This document shows positions 1-10,842 of a stretch of DNA of 64,000 bases, piece by piece. The first letter of the stretch is position 1. Each line of letters opens with the position of its first letter. Source of the DNA: Triticum aestivum (taxonomy: Eukaryota > Streptophyta > Magnoliopsida > Poales > Poaceae); the NCBI RefSeq assembly GCF_018294505.1, contig NC_057798.1, positions 374,356,839 through 374,420,838 of the forward strand, written 5' to 3'. A model generated the notes under the pieces. That model had not been told where the DNA came from, ran no database searches, and saw only the letters and a program-made list of their open reading frames with translations. The translations under genes and the position numbers were made by a program.

Positions 1-355
1 TCCATGGCTTACGCAGATGTATTGCGTGAGGGTTGAAAAGGCTGAAGCGCGTTAAAAAGTATGAACCAATTGCTTGGCTGAAACCAGAGTTGTGCATGAT
101 GGGAGCATTTTGTGTGACGAAAATGGAGCATGGCCTAACTATATGATTTTGTAGGGATAAGCTTTCTTTGGCTATGTTATTTTGATAAGACATGATTACT
201 TTGTTAGTATGCTTGAAGTATTACTATTTTTATGTCAATATTAAACTTTTATCTTGAATCTTTTGGATCTGAACATTCATGCCACAATAAAGAAAATTAC
301 ATTGAGAATTATGTTAGGTAGCATTCCACATCAAAAATTATGTTTTTATCATTTA
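1..355 (+). mobile_element. LTR retrotransposon A, internal 3' end (left part, split by the CACTA)
   Basis: Non-coding AT-rich stretch that reads as the untranslated internal 3' region of a Triticeae gypsy-class element. It stops in 'tttatcattta' exactly where the CACTA begins. The sequence resumes after the CACTA at 11735 with 'ttacctactcgaggac', followed by a polypurine tract and an LTR. Removing the CACTA and one TTA restores a continuous element end. No open frame of interest is present. The family resembles Sabrina-like elements from memory; the assignment to the same element as 11735-13333 is firm, the family name is not. Confidence 0.75.
353..355. repeat. Target-site duplication of the CACTA, left copy (TTA)
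   Basis: The three bases directly before the CACTA terminus are TTA and match 11735-11737 after the other terminus. CACTA transposons are known to make 3-bp duplications. Confidence 0.85.
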
Positions 356-370
356 CACTACTAGGAAAAG
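356..370 (+). repeat. CACTA terminal inverted repeat, left
   Basis: CACTACTAGGAAAAG pairs with the reverse complement of 11720-11734 (CACTACTAGAAAAAC); the first nine bases are identical. Confidence 0.92.
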
Positions 371-388
371 GGCTATAGATGGAAATGA

Positions 389-753
389 CACTAATGGCGC
401 ACCAGACTTGTGGTGCGCCATTAGTATATACTAATGGCGCACCACCTTCTGATGCGCCATTAGTGTTGAAACTACTAATGGCGCACCCTGCCCACGGTGC
501 GCCATTAGTACCAAATTTTTTTTTGAACTAGTGTGCCTGTCCAAACATACTAATGGCGCATCCACTCGTGGTGCGCCATTACTAGTTGTAACTAGTAATG
601 GCGCACCTGCCAGAAGGTGCGCCACTAATGTTATTTTTTTATTATTGTTTTTATTCCTTTTTTTGCAAAAGTACTAATGGCGCACCACCAGGGGGTGCGC
701 CATTAGTAACCTGGATTACTAATGGCGCATTTGTTGCTGGTGCGCCATTAGTA
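389..753. repeat. Left subterminal palindromic repeat array of the CACTA
   Basis: Seven units of about 35-38 bp. Each is an inverted repeat with arms close to actaatggcgcac and gtgcgccattagt around a short variable centre, separated by spacers of variable length. Subterminal motifs are the binding sites of TNPA-type proteins in En/Spm elements; that role is inferred here. Short open frames across the array are by-products of the repeat and not genes. Confidence 0.9.
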
Positions 754-779
754 AGTGGGCAGCAATAAGATATTTTGGA

Positions 780-1228
780 CAGCCTCTCCTCCCACACTCA
801 CTTTCTCCCCACTTCATTCTCTCCACCGCCTCCTCCTTGTCTCGGGTGCCTCCTCTTTTTCACCTCATTTCCACCATAGATTCATTCAAATTAAGTGGTT
901 AAGTTACCTTATTTTGCTAGGTAAGTAAGGGGGGAAGCTATATTTATGTTGTTCTCCCTACAACAATGTGCACATGCACTTTTTATGGCCTAGCTAGATC
1001 TATGTATGTTCATGGTGTTGCATATGTTTGTGGTGTTGCATATGTGTTTGTGTTTGGAGGTGTACCGGTATTTGAAATGCGATAGTTGCCAATATTTTGC
1101 CGGAATGTTGATTCATTTCCGTTTCGGCGAGAATTTTGGCATTAAGCATTCTTTTTGGTCCTATTTTTAGGGAAAGTCATGCCAAATTTTTTCTTGGTTC
1201 TAAAATATCGTTTTGCTCTACCCCGCAG
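780..1228 (+). promoter_or_regulatory. Transposase gene leader: 5' untranslated exon and intron
   Basis: A pyrimidine-rich leader ends at 920 followed by a strong donor (gtaagt at 921). The intron closes with a ccccgcag acceptor at 1228, six bases before the start codon at 1235. It has no coding content. The 1107-1130 segment (gattcatttccgtttcgg) resembles the arms of the hairpin at 6250-6365. Confidence 0.6.
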
Positions 1229-1234
1229 GCGACC

Positions 1235-3128
1235 ATGGTCCGCACGATGACCGAAGGCATCGTGAATAGGTTTTTGAGGTCCGCGAAGGCCGAGATGCTT
1301 CAAAAGAACGAGACGGAGATAAGATGTCCGTGTCGAAGATGCAAGCTGAATAGCCTTATTGCGGACCCGGATTCCGGGCAGGTGCGGGACCACCTGCTCT
1401 TGCGTGGTTTCATGGATGGCTATCGGTGGCAAGGTGATGAAGATGACTACGAAGTCGTCCATGGGGGCCGGGCAAGAAATGAGGAAGGGCAGCAAGACAA
1501 CCACCGCGGCTCGGGGGGGCGAGAAGACGAAGAATCCCCAGGAGATGATCACGACGGTGATGCTGTACACAGTCATCATGTAGAAGATGCAGGACATGAT
1601 GATGATGCCGGCGGAGCAGACGACGCTGGACCATCGATGGGCTGGGTGCAGGACCCTCATATTCAAGAGCTGCTTCTCAAGCAGACGGATAACGCAAGAG
1701 CTGCCGCCCGAGAGAAAGCCAAGATGGATCAACTTGAGTTAGACGCGGTTACTCCATTGTATGAAAGATGCAGGCCCGAGGATACCCGCCTGAAAGTAAC
1801 GCTCATGGCTCTGGAGATGAAGGTAAAACACAAAATGACCGACGCATGCTTCGACGAGAACATGTCATTCTGGCACGAACGTCTTCCCAAGGGGAACAAG
1901 TGCCCGACTAGTTTGGAGGAGGTGAAGAAAATTGTGTGTCCTCTGGATTTACCGCACGTGAAATACCATGTGTGCATGAACAATTGCATCATTTATCGGG
2001 ACGAGCACGCGGAGTCTACCATATGTCCGGTGTGCGGTGTCACTCGATACAAGAAGAGGAAGAAAGCTCCTCGAAAAGTGGTGTGGTACTTTCCGATCAC
2101 TCCTCGTCTGCAGCGGTATTTCGCGGACCCTAAGGTAGCAAAGCTCCTGCGTTGGCACGCGGATAGGGAGGATAAGAAGCGAGAAGATGAGGCAAATGAT
2201 CCGGAGATAGATAAAAAAGACAAGATGCTGAGTCACCCTAAGGATGCGAGCAAGTGGCAAGCGTTGAACTTCGAATACCCAGAATTTGGGAACTATCCAA
2301 GGAACATCATGCTGGGCGCGAGCACCGATGGAGTCAATCCGTTTGGCAGCCAGAGAAGCACACATAGCACCTGGCCTGTGTTTGTGTGGATGTACAACCT
2401 TCCCCCCTGGTTGTGCATGAAGAGGAAGTACATTCACATGAGTATGCTAATTGAAGGGCCGAAACAACCAGGGAACGACATCAATCTGTATCTGGGGCTG
2501 CTGAAAGAGGAGATTGACACGCTGTGGAAAACGCCAGCCAATACGTGGGACGCCGCAGAGAAAGAATATTTCCCTATGAGAGCCGCACTGCTCACGACGG
2601 TGCACGACTATCTCGGTTACGGATGTCTTGCGGGGCAGGTAGTCCACGGATTTTCTGGATGCGTAAGGTGCATGGATGACACAACATATCGCCAGCTAGA
2701 TAGAGATCCCGGGTCTTCGAAAACCGTGTTCATGGGACATCGAAGGTGGCTTCGCGACGATGACCCATGGAGGAAACGCAAGGATCTGTTCGATGGTGAA
2801 ACCGAACCCCGAAAACGCCCGTGTACGAGGAGCGGCGAGGAAATAGACAAGCTGTTGAAAAATTGGAAAGACTGCCCACTGTCGGGAAAGAAGCAAAAGG
2901 CGCCAGAGCCGCTGCTGAAGGTATGGAAAACGAGGTCTGTTTTCTGGGACTTGCCGTACTGGAAGATCCACCGCGTGCCTCACAGCCTTGATGTCATGCA
3001 TATCACGAAGAACGTGTGCGAGAGTCTGCTTGGTACCCTGCTCAACATGCCAGAGAGGACCAAAGATGGGCCGAAAGCAAGGGCAGACTTGAAATCAATG
3101 GGCATCAGGCAGGAGCTTCACGCTATAT

Positions 3129-3171
<43 letters not shown>

Positions 3172-3844
3172 GGCGAAGCAGGACACAGAAAGTCATCGCA
3201 AAGGCAAAAAGGCCAAGAAGACCGGAAATGACTACCCTCCCGCGTGCTTCAGTCTAAGTCAGGAGGAGATCGAGCAGTTTTTCACCTGCCTCCTAGGAGT
3301 AAAACTTCCTTACGGTTACGCGGGGAAGATAAGCAGATACCTAGACCTAGCGAAGCAGAAGTTCAGCGGGATGAAGTCTCACGACTGTCACGTGCTGATG
3401 ACGCAGATACTTCCAGTTGCAATCCATGGGATCAGGGACGCGCACGTCCGTGAAACGCTATTTGGCCTATGCAACTTCTTCGACGTCATCTCTCGGAAGT
3501 CGATTGGCGTGAGGCAACTCAGAAGGCTACAGGAAGAGATCGTGGTGATACTATGCGAGCTTGAGATGTACTTCCCTCCCGCATTCTTCGACATTATGGT
3601 GCATCTGCTGGTCCATATAGTGGAGGATATCATCCAACTCGGGCCGACGTTCCTGCACAGCATGATGTCGTTCGAAAGGATGAATGGTGTCATCAAAGGA
3701 TACGTTCGCAACATGTCACGTCCAGAAGGAAGCATAGCCAGGGGCTTTCTGACCGAAGAGTGCATCTCCTGGTGTGAGAACTGGCTGCTGACCAGTCGAG
3801 CTAGTAGAGGGGACTTGATGTGCATCAGTTCTGGTGGTACATAA
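1235..3844 (+). CDS. CACTA transposase, TNP2/Transposase_21 type, C-terminally truncated
   Basis: A DDE-type transposase for cut-and-paste mobilisation of CACTA elements. I start at 1235 because a splice acceptor (1228) lies just upstream; the frame also stays open back to 1136. The 869-residue product begins with a transposase-associated module (CPCRRC near residue 30 and a HLLLRGF motif). Next comes the TNP2 core with paired cysteines (CPVCG), the STDGVNPFG motif, the GPKQPGNDI motif and the DVMHITKNVCE motif, which mark the conserved acidic and His/Cys positions of the family. A run of 13 Asp follows, then a DUF4218-like region (CHVLMTQ to MSFERMNGVIKGYVRN). Family members normally continue into a DUF4216 region. 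Here the frame ends soon after CENWLL in unrelated sequence and runs into subterminal repeats, which suggests loss of the C-terminus. No internal stop is present. Confidence 0.88.
3131..3169 (+). repeat. GAT trinucleotide microsatellite inside the transposase frame
   Basis: Thirteen GAT units encode 13 consecutive aspartates between the catalytic core and the DUF4218-like region. Confidence 0.95.
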
Positions 3845-3874
3845 CCTCTTGGCTCGAGTTGAAATAAAAAAAAT

Positions 3875-3953
3875 ACTAATGGCGCACCACGGTGAGGTGC
3901 GCCATTAGTATGGATATGCTAATGGCGCACCACGGTGAGGTGCGCCATTAGTA
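3875..3953. repeat. Internal pair of subterminal palindromes
   Basis: Two near-identical palindromic units with arms actaatggcgcaccac and ggtgcgccattagta, of the same kind as at the element ends but about 3.5 kb from the left end, directly behind the shortened transposase gene. This position is unusual for a subterminal array and suggests an internal rearrangement or former terminus. Confidence 0.9.
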
Positions 3954-4424
3954 TTGTGCCCGATCCCCCCTTCTCTCTCCCCCTTCGCCCGATCCCCCCT
4001 TCCCTCTCTCCCTCGCCAGTTCCCTCTCCCTCTCGATCCACCGCCGCCGCCGCCGCTGCCCTGACCCACTGCTCGCCCTCGCCCTCGCCCTCTCCTCGCC
4101 TTCCCTCTCCCTCGCCCTCTCCCTCGCCCTAGATCCCCTTCCCCTCTCCTCTCCCGACGCCGCTGCCCCGCCGCCTCAACGCTGCCCTGCCGCCCCGACG
4201 CCGCCTCGACGCCGCCCCGCCGCCCCGACGCCGCCTCGACCCCGCCCCGACGCCGCTGCCCCGCCACCTCGACGCTGCCCCGCCGTCTCGACGCGACCCC
4301 GCCGCCCGGACGCCGCCCCGTCCACACCACCGTCGCCCGGACGTCGCCGGAGCACCACCACCACCACTCCCCGGCATCCTTATCCTCTCCGGCCGCCTCC
4401 TCCACCTCGGCCCGCTCCTCCAAG
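3954..4424 (+). promoter_or_regulatory. GC-rich leader exon and likely promoter of the TNPA-like gene
   Basis: A C-rich, then strongly CpG-rich segment with repeated ccgccccgacgccgcctc units. It ends with a consensus donor (caag|gtaagc, gt at 4425). Long frames on the minus strand here are low-complexity Arg/Gly shadows. I interpret the segment as the untranslated first exon and proximal promoter of the gene whose start codon lies at 6998. Confidence 0.5.
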
Positions 4425-6088
4425 GTAAGCTACCACCCCGACCCCTATCCCCTTCCCTCCTCCCATCCCATCTCCATATGATCATGATAATTTGCATGAA
4501 CAGCCTAGTTCATAACAGCCTAGTTCATCATATTATAGTACTCATATTCGGATCGGAGAGAGTGTCATTTGGTTTCAATTGTGGGAGAGTTTCTTGCTCT
4601 GTACCAGTTGCGACCGTCTATGGTTTGATTAACCTAATGTAGTATCTTTATTATTAGGTTATAATGAGTTAGATTATCCTGAGAGTTAGATTATCCTCTT
4701 CAAAACCAGAGTAGTAGAATAATATACAGCATAATGTTATATTTTAGTTTGTAGTAAAATATACAAACTGTCTTGGTTTTGCTTATCCTCTTCAAAACCA
4801 ACCGGGCCATAATATACATATAGTCTTGGTTTTTCTTGTAGTAAAATATACAGCATAATGTTACTGCATATTGATACTTACAACATCAGGACTTGTAGTA
4901 TATTTTAGTAGTACAATGTTTAGAAAGGATATGCAGTTCTGTGATGACTATCTTCAAATACTGTTCTGTGAAGACTGTCTTTGTATAATGTTGTAGTATA
5001 ATATTTGAAGACTGTCTTTGTATACAATTCTAGTATAAAATTATACAGTTCCATGGCTGCTGTTGTTGTGATATTATATTTTAGTATAATGTTACTGCAT
5101 ATAAAATAATTACATAAGCAAGCTGCGTGTTTAGTTTGATAAAGTGCAAGTTTTCTTTTGAAAATACATTGGCAATGTGACATATATATGGGGTACTGTA
5201 GGATTGTTATTTTGATAAATATAAGCCTGATTTAACCGAAATTCAGTAGATCAATTAGTTTATCATGTCGGGTGGACTGGTTGAAAATGATTGACATAGC
5301 TAGCCTGATTCCTTTTGTGATTGAGGTGTTTACCGGCAGATATAATGATTTGTAGCTAATGTGGTTATGTTGTTATATTTTACATTTCTAGTACTTTGGT
5401 TCACTTGTAGAGTGCTTGTGCAGTAAAAGATATAGTCTGATATTTCTGTTTCTTTTTTGTCAATATGATCTACCTGCTGTTATTCTGGAGCCAAAGTGAA
5501 ATTGCTTAGTCCATGTGGATGTGGAAACTTAGTTTCCTATGTTTGAATACATGCTTACATTACCCATGAGTCAATATTTTGGCCCTGAAATCATTGTCTG
5601 CACCGAGAATCTTAAATTCTCGGAGTGACATGTTTAATTGAATTTGCCATTTTCACTTGTTTAGTAGATGCAGAGAAAAGGAATATGCATCTCATCTTTC
5701 TTTAGACCACAGCTTGAGCATGATTTGCCTATGTGAATAGTATTTTTGCCTACTCTCTTTGCCTGTTGGAACTTGGAAGGGTGAACTGTGGCAACTATAT
5801 ATTTATTTTTCTTCCCAAACAGCTCTTTTGAACCAGTAGAGAGAGAGGTATGTGCTACAGGGCTAGGGCTCTTCCTCTCCCTCCATTACCTGTGAACAGA
5901 ATGTATATGCGCTTTTGGAGCAGAGTTTTCCTCTAGGTGTTAGTTTCCAGCAAGAAGATCCCTCGCCGCTGGTTCGAATGTATAATAGGAGTCTGTTTCA
6001 TTATGCTAGCGGTGTCAACGAGGTTGATGTTGCATAATTAAATTCCCCATGACATTGTCTGCCTTTTTTCTTCTTCATTTTTAGTAAA

Positions 6089-6216
6089 GTGATGCTGCTG
6101 TACTACTTGTCAAGTGATGCTGCTGTACTACTTGTCAAGTGATGCTGCTGCTGCTATCTGCGAGTTGCTGCTGCTAGTTGTGATTTTGTCAAGTGATGTT
6201 GCTGCTACTTGTGATC
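6089..6216 (+). repeat. 25-bp tandem repeat with a GCT-rich core
   Basis: Units start gtgatgctgctg at 6089, 6114 and 6139. A degenerate unit starts at 6193. The first two are identical. Confidence 0.85.
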
Positions 6217-6249
6217 TTCTAAAATGACCCCTTTCTCCTGAAACGTTGA

Positions 6250-6365
6250 TTAATTTCCGTTTCGGTTGAGAAATGGGGCACTCCAAGGTCAAGAAAATTA
6301 GCAAAGGTCATGCCCAATTTTCTTGACCTAGAAGGTGCCCGATTCTCAACCGAAATAAAAATTAA
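6250..6365. repeat. Long near-perfect hairpin in the intron
   Basis: Arms of 50 nt (6250-6299 and 6316-6365) are separated by a 16-nt loop. They pair over tttcggttgagaa, gggcac and aggtcaagaaaatt, with only a few mismatched patches. Part of the sequence resembles 1107-1130 in the transposase leader. It could be a small-RNA precursor-like stem or the trace of an inverted leader duplication. Confidence 0.8.
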
Positions 6366-6681
6366 TTTGCTTTAGTGGTTGGATTAGTTTAGTATTTTTT
6401 TCACACACTCAGACACCCTTGCTTGCCATGTGTGTGAAAGAGATAGTGAGAGGAGACAAGAAGAAGGGGGTTAGGAAGATGTTGCCTGCTCATCAAAGCT
6501 AACCATCTCCCCCTTTTCACCCCTTTTCCTTTGTCTTTTGTGGGTTGCAAGGAAGCTACTGTCTTAGCTAGCTTAGCTTGTGCACAAATCCCAGTGTTAC
6601 AATCTAGAAAATTAGCCTGCAAAGATGAGGTCCCATGCTGGCTGTACCACTGCATCATGCAACAGTGCCTTCAAGATCCAA

Positions 6682-6966
6682 GGCAATATCACAAACATCA
6701 TAGGCAATTTGACCAAACTCACAACCTTGTATCTTTGCAGCAACCAACTTTCTAGACACACCCCTCAAGAACTAGGTTACCCTGAGAACGTGGACTTGGA
6801 CCTTAGCAACAACACACTAACAGGTTCTATCCCAAAACACCTAGGCAATATCACAAACATCTCTCAATTGTTCCTTGACAATAACCAACTTTTTGGCGAC
6901 ATTCCTCGAGAATTAGGTTATTTGGTCAACTTAGAGATCTTGTTCCTTGACAATAACCAAATTTTT
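6682..6966 (+). pseudogene. Captured leucine-rich-repeat gene fragment (LRR receptor type)
   Basis: An open frame (from ATG at 6625) shows about four plant-type leucine-rich repeats of 24 residues: LTKLTTLYLCSNQLS, NVDLDLSNNTLTGSIP, NISQLFLDNNQLFGDIP and LVNLEILFLDNNQI. The LxxLxLxxNxLxGxIP signature is that of extracellular LRRs of plant receptor kinases and receptor-like proteins. There is no signal peptide, membrane segment or kinase. The stretch lies inside the TNPA-like intron and is directly followed by the splice acceptor. I read it as a host gene piece captured by the CACTA. The source gene cannot be named from the sequence. Sequence at 6400-6680 may belong to the same capture. Confidence 0.8.
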
Positions 6967-6997
6967 GACCAAACTTTGTTTCTATTTAGAGAGAAAC

Positions 6998-9900
6998 ATG
7001 GCCCACAATGATGAGGCCGGGGGTTCGGGCGGCAAGGCATTCTGGGAGCTGTCCCAGGAGATGGAGGAACAACCTCACTTGTATGAGGCCGCCGCCTTCC
7101 CCACCGATCCTGAGACCACGGATGGTGCCGCCGAGGATGACTACACTGATGCCACCAATGATGGTGCCGCCGAGGATGCCACCACTGATGATGGCAGTGC
7201 ATGCACAGATGGCAGCCAACCGAAGAGGCAACGGAAGGACCGGCGCCCGATCGTGCTCCGCACCCTCAAGGAGGAAGTTACTGAAGTGGACTCCAACGGG
7301 AATCCAACGGCGCCCGAACGAATAGTCAAGGGGTACTCGCTTTAGCTCGGGTGCATTGTCCGGAGCACCGTCTCGATCAACACCGAGAACCTGAGGCATC
7401 CTGACCGAGGGAATTTGCGCAACCTCCTCTTCACGAAGCTGCACGAACGATACAAGTTCCCTGCTAAATTTGAAAACACAAGCCTCAAAGGGAATAAAGT
7501 GAACAATGCTGCCCTCACGAAGATGAGCAAGGCCCTGTCTACTTGGAAAAGCAATGTGAAGAGAATGATCGAGAAAGGTGAGAGTTATCAGAAGATCAAG
7601 GAGAAAAATCCTTCGATCACCGAAGATGACTACAACGACTTCAAGATCAATTGCTCGAGCACCGCAAGCTCCCAATCAAGTGAGTGGGGGAAACAAATGT
7701 GGGAGCTGAACATAGGGGAACACACACTCGGTCCCGGCGGTTACAGAGTGGCGGAGCCTATATGGGACAAGGAGGACGCGGACCGTGCCGAGCAAGGCCT
7801 ACCGCCCCGCTTCGAGAAATACAGCGGTAACAAGCAGACTAGGAACTATGTCAGGGCCCGGTACAAGGAGGACCCGATAACAAAGGAGCTTACCACGGAT
7901 CCGAAGACCAGGGTGCTTGAGCTTGTTCTGGTAAGGAATACACCCCCGCATAATTAGCTCCATATGGTTGCATTCTAATTAATGAAGCCAAATTTCTAAA
8001 TGGTTCACATTCCTTCCGCAGGCGACTGAAAGCAGTAGCGCGGAGTCGACTAAGAGCAACCCTTGGGACACCACTCTAAATAGGGGGTTGAATGTAATGA
8101 AGAACAAGGATAAGCTCAGTAATTCGACGTCAGCTGGTCGTGTGGCCGGCAAAGGCTTGTCGACAAAATGGGGGTCATACTATACCGCTGGTGTGCGGAA
8201 GGAGAAAAAGACCAGCTCGGAAAGCCAGGCGCGAGAGGTTCAAGAACTCAAGGCACAGGTGGCGCGGATTCCGGAGATTGTCCAAGAGCAAGTGGAACAA
8301 CGACTCGGAGCGACGATCACCGCCCTTGTGCCTACCTTGATCTCGGGGTTGAGTGCGTGGATTGCGGGCGGCCAATAGGGGCCGCCCCCGATTCCTAGCT
8401 TCACGGCCAGCAACTTGCATAATGCGATGGTGGGGCCATTGGTGCCTCCGGCGGAGGCGGCATTGTTGTCTCCGACGCCGGCACGGGAGCTTAATGCACC
8501 CGGGTGTACGCCGGCCGGCACCTCTTCAGCAAGCGGCCCCTCCGTCAACTGCACGCCCGCCGTTGGCGGTGCCTCGACATTAGCCGAGCTCGACGCCATC
8601 ATCACGGTAACTAATTAAGCCTCTCTCGGTCGAGGACTTCATCTCCTTGCCTTTGACTGGGCATCCCTGACGCCCTACATGTTTTCGCAGGGCGCCGCCG
8701 ACGTTTCGTGCACTCTCCTCCACTTCGTGAACAACGAGTTGGTCGATGTCGCCAAGGGCAAAATCGTTCAACCGGGCAACCCCTTGTTCCACGGTACCCA
8801 GATGCCACCCAACTTGTTTAGGGTTCAACTGGTTCGGGTGCTGCCAGGCTGCGACGACTTGTTACCTCCGATTCGACCCGTCGGGGCCGACGATGAAGAC
8901 GTGATGACCCTCAGCGCCTGCCTGAGCTGGCCCCTGCTTTGGCCGAAGAGCCAGATTCATTTGGGGGCGGGGGACACCACCCCAAAGACAACACCGCCAG
9001 TCGTGCCGGCACCAAGTCGGCCCCATGGCAAGACCGCCGTAACGGTGCCGGACATCCCTATGCCACTGGATCCAAACATGCATATGGCACAGGATCAGAA
9101 CGACGACGACGACGACGATGATACATTTGGCAACGTCGATCAGTACTTTGCCGAGCATGGGTACGATGGCGACTTCATGGGGCCTCCTTCTCAAGAACCA
9201 AACCCAACAAAAGACGTGTGCGATCTAGCTCGTACCGCGGAGAAGCCAAGTTGCAACAGGCGCCGTCTGGCGTTCATCTCTCAGGAGACGCCTCCAGCTG
9301 CCGACTTCACCGAGCCTCAGATAGGCGAGGTGCGAAATATTATCAGCCCCAACACACTCAAGAAGGCGGTCTGTGAGCAGAACTCGGTCCCATTACAGGA
9401 GAAGAAGAAGGCACGCAAAAGAAAGACTAAGAAGGGTGCGAGCCAGCCGGCACTGAGTATGATCCGTGCTCAGGACGGGCCACCTTCACCGCAGGATATC
9501 TCGAGGAGGGTGCATGTGGCGGGTAGGGCGATGCTACCGACAAATATGCTCAATGCTGCAACCGGTGCTATGCGGAGTCTGCATGACAGTGTTCTTGCTT
9601 TGGAGAAGCGGCGTCTCAGAGAGAAGGATGTGGCATACCCGGTTTTCGCGGCCAAGGTGCCAGAGGGCAAGGGCTTTGTGGATAACTCCATCGGGCGTAC
9701 GATCGTCCTGCGTTTTGATGACATCCACGCTATGTTGAACCTTCATCCGCTGCACTACACCTTCGTTCGGCTATTTTCGCTGAGTATGGAGATGCGGATC
9801 ATTCGCGACAAGACCCCGGACATCGTGATAGTCGACCCCTTCTACATGTGTGCCAAGATCTTGGGCAGCGCTGGGGACCGGCAAGTCGCGAGTTCTTACC

Positions 9901-10604
9901 TCGAAGGCGTCATTCTGGCAAACCAAGATAAGGATAACTTCCTCGTGCCTTACTTTCCCGAGTAACTCCTCCCCTCAACCGGCCCGTAACATATGAATTC
10001 TTACATTTCGATCGTTTTTCTTTTAACATTCCGTGTTTTCTGCAGTGACACACGTTGCACGCTCATCCTCCTAAGCCCCAAATATTCCATGGCCACGTAT
10101 TTTGACTCGGACCGTCAGTCGAACGTAGACTACACAAATGTCAAGAAGGTTCTTGATGATGTTCTCCCCGGCTACGCCCAATCTGGAGGCACCTTCACCA
10201 GGCCTATTCGTAAGTACGGCAAGCACATGTTCTCCCACAATACGACGTTCTGCTGCGTCAAGCAGCCGCCTGGCGGTCAGAAGGGTGCCTACTACGCCAT
10301 CCATCACATGCGGGCGATCGTACGGGACCATCATCAACTTCTGCTACCGAGTAAACTCAAAGATTGGGCCGCGAGCGTGTCGGCAATCCAGGACGCGGAC
10401 CTCCGACAAGAATTCTTTCGCATCCAGTCGGAGTTTGCGGAAATCATCCATCAAGATGTCCTTCGTACCTCGGGGCAGTTCTACCTCAGAAATCAACCGT
10501 CCAACAGTGACATCGACACAATGCTACAAATGCAGGCTGACAACGACCGTTATTTCATGACTCCCACGATAGACGACGGCTTCATCCACGCTCCGGTCCC
10601 TTGA
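6998..10604 (+). pseudogene. TNPA-like CACTA protein with DUF8039-like and degenerate ULP1-like regions
   Basis: Probable exons are 6998-7930, 8022-8606, 8691-9961 and 10046-10604, with GT..AG introns and compatible phases, giving about 1115 residues. The N-terminus is acidic. The next part (WELNIGEHTLGPGGYRV, PRFEKYSGN) resembles the plant En/Spm 'Ptta' transposase family. A coiled-coil stretch follows (REVQELKAQVARI). Exon 3 starts with a DUF8039-like module (SCTLLHFVNNELVDVAKG). Exons 3-4 look like a C48/ULP1 protease fold (IVIVDPFYM, TLILLSPKYSMATYFDSD, KQPPGGQKGAYYA), but the usual His and Cys positions read Arg and Gly. Two in-frame TAG codons (7343-7345 and 8376-8378) occupy likely Gln positions, so the gene is probably broken. 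Family calls are from motif memory. Confidence 0.75.
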
Positions 10605-10842
10605 GTCGAGTCAAAAGCAGTGATGCTGTGTCTAGTTCTGAAACATCGATTGGCTCATGTTGTAATTAAACTTTAATGAACTTGTAGTATGTCTCTTTGG
10701 TTTCGAGAGTCGTTCAACTTAGATGTAATCGATGCTATTAATGTCTTGCTTTTCTCTTCCGATCGTTCTGTTGCATAATTATATACTGCTTATGTATTGT
10801 CTGTGAATTGGTACTAACGTTTCGTTTGGCTAGTGCATAGCG
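10605..10842 (+). other. Spacer between the TNPA-like and hybrid-binding genes
   Basis: AT-rich, non-coding. Near its end lies a perfect TACTAAC branch-site motif (10812-10818) with a tag acceptor at 10831-10833, ten bases before the next start codon. The small gene is therefore probably expressed from a spliced transcript. The tandem-duplication homology begins inside this spacer at 10750. Confidence 0.5.

Larger units (their letters stand above)
4425..6989 (+). other. Long first intron of the TNPA-like gene
   Basis: Donor gtaagc at 4425 and acceptor tctatttag at 6989, eight bases before the start codon. About 4440-6080 is AT-rich with diffuse repeats (for example cagcataatgtta at about 4728 and 4851) and no coding signal on either strand. 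The intron also holds a 25-bp tandem repeat, a hairpin and a captured leucine-rich-repeat fragment, annotated separately. Confidence 0.55.

Noticed and set aside
431..625. Short frames across the subterminal arrays (also 11454-11763 and 44766-45075) rich in MAH..GAP
   Set aside because: They are translations of the palindromic CACTA repeat in both directions, with no protein features.
389..753. Regularly recurring palindromes looking like a CRISPR array
   Set aside because: Plant nuclear transposon context, variable spacing, spacers not unique foreign sequences, and matching arrays at the other transposon end.
1142..2437. Minus-strand frames opposite the transposase
   Set aside because: Shadow frames of a real gene; no recognisable domain and no start context.
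3905..4497. Long Gly/Arg-rich minus-strand frames
   Set aside because: Low-complexity shadows of a CpG-rich leader; three overlapping frames are open at once, as expected from composition.
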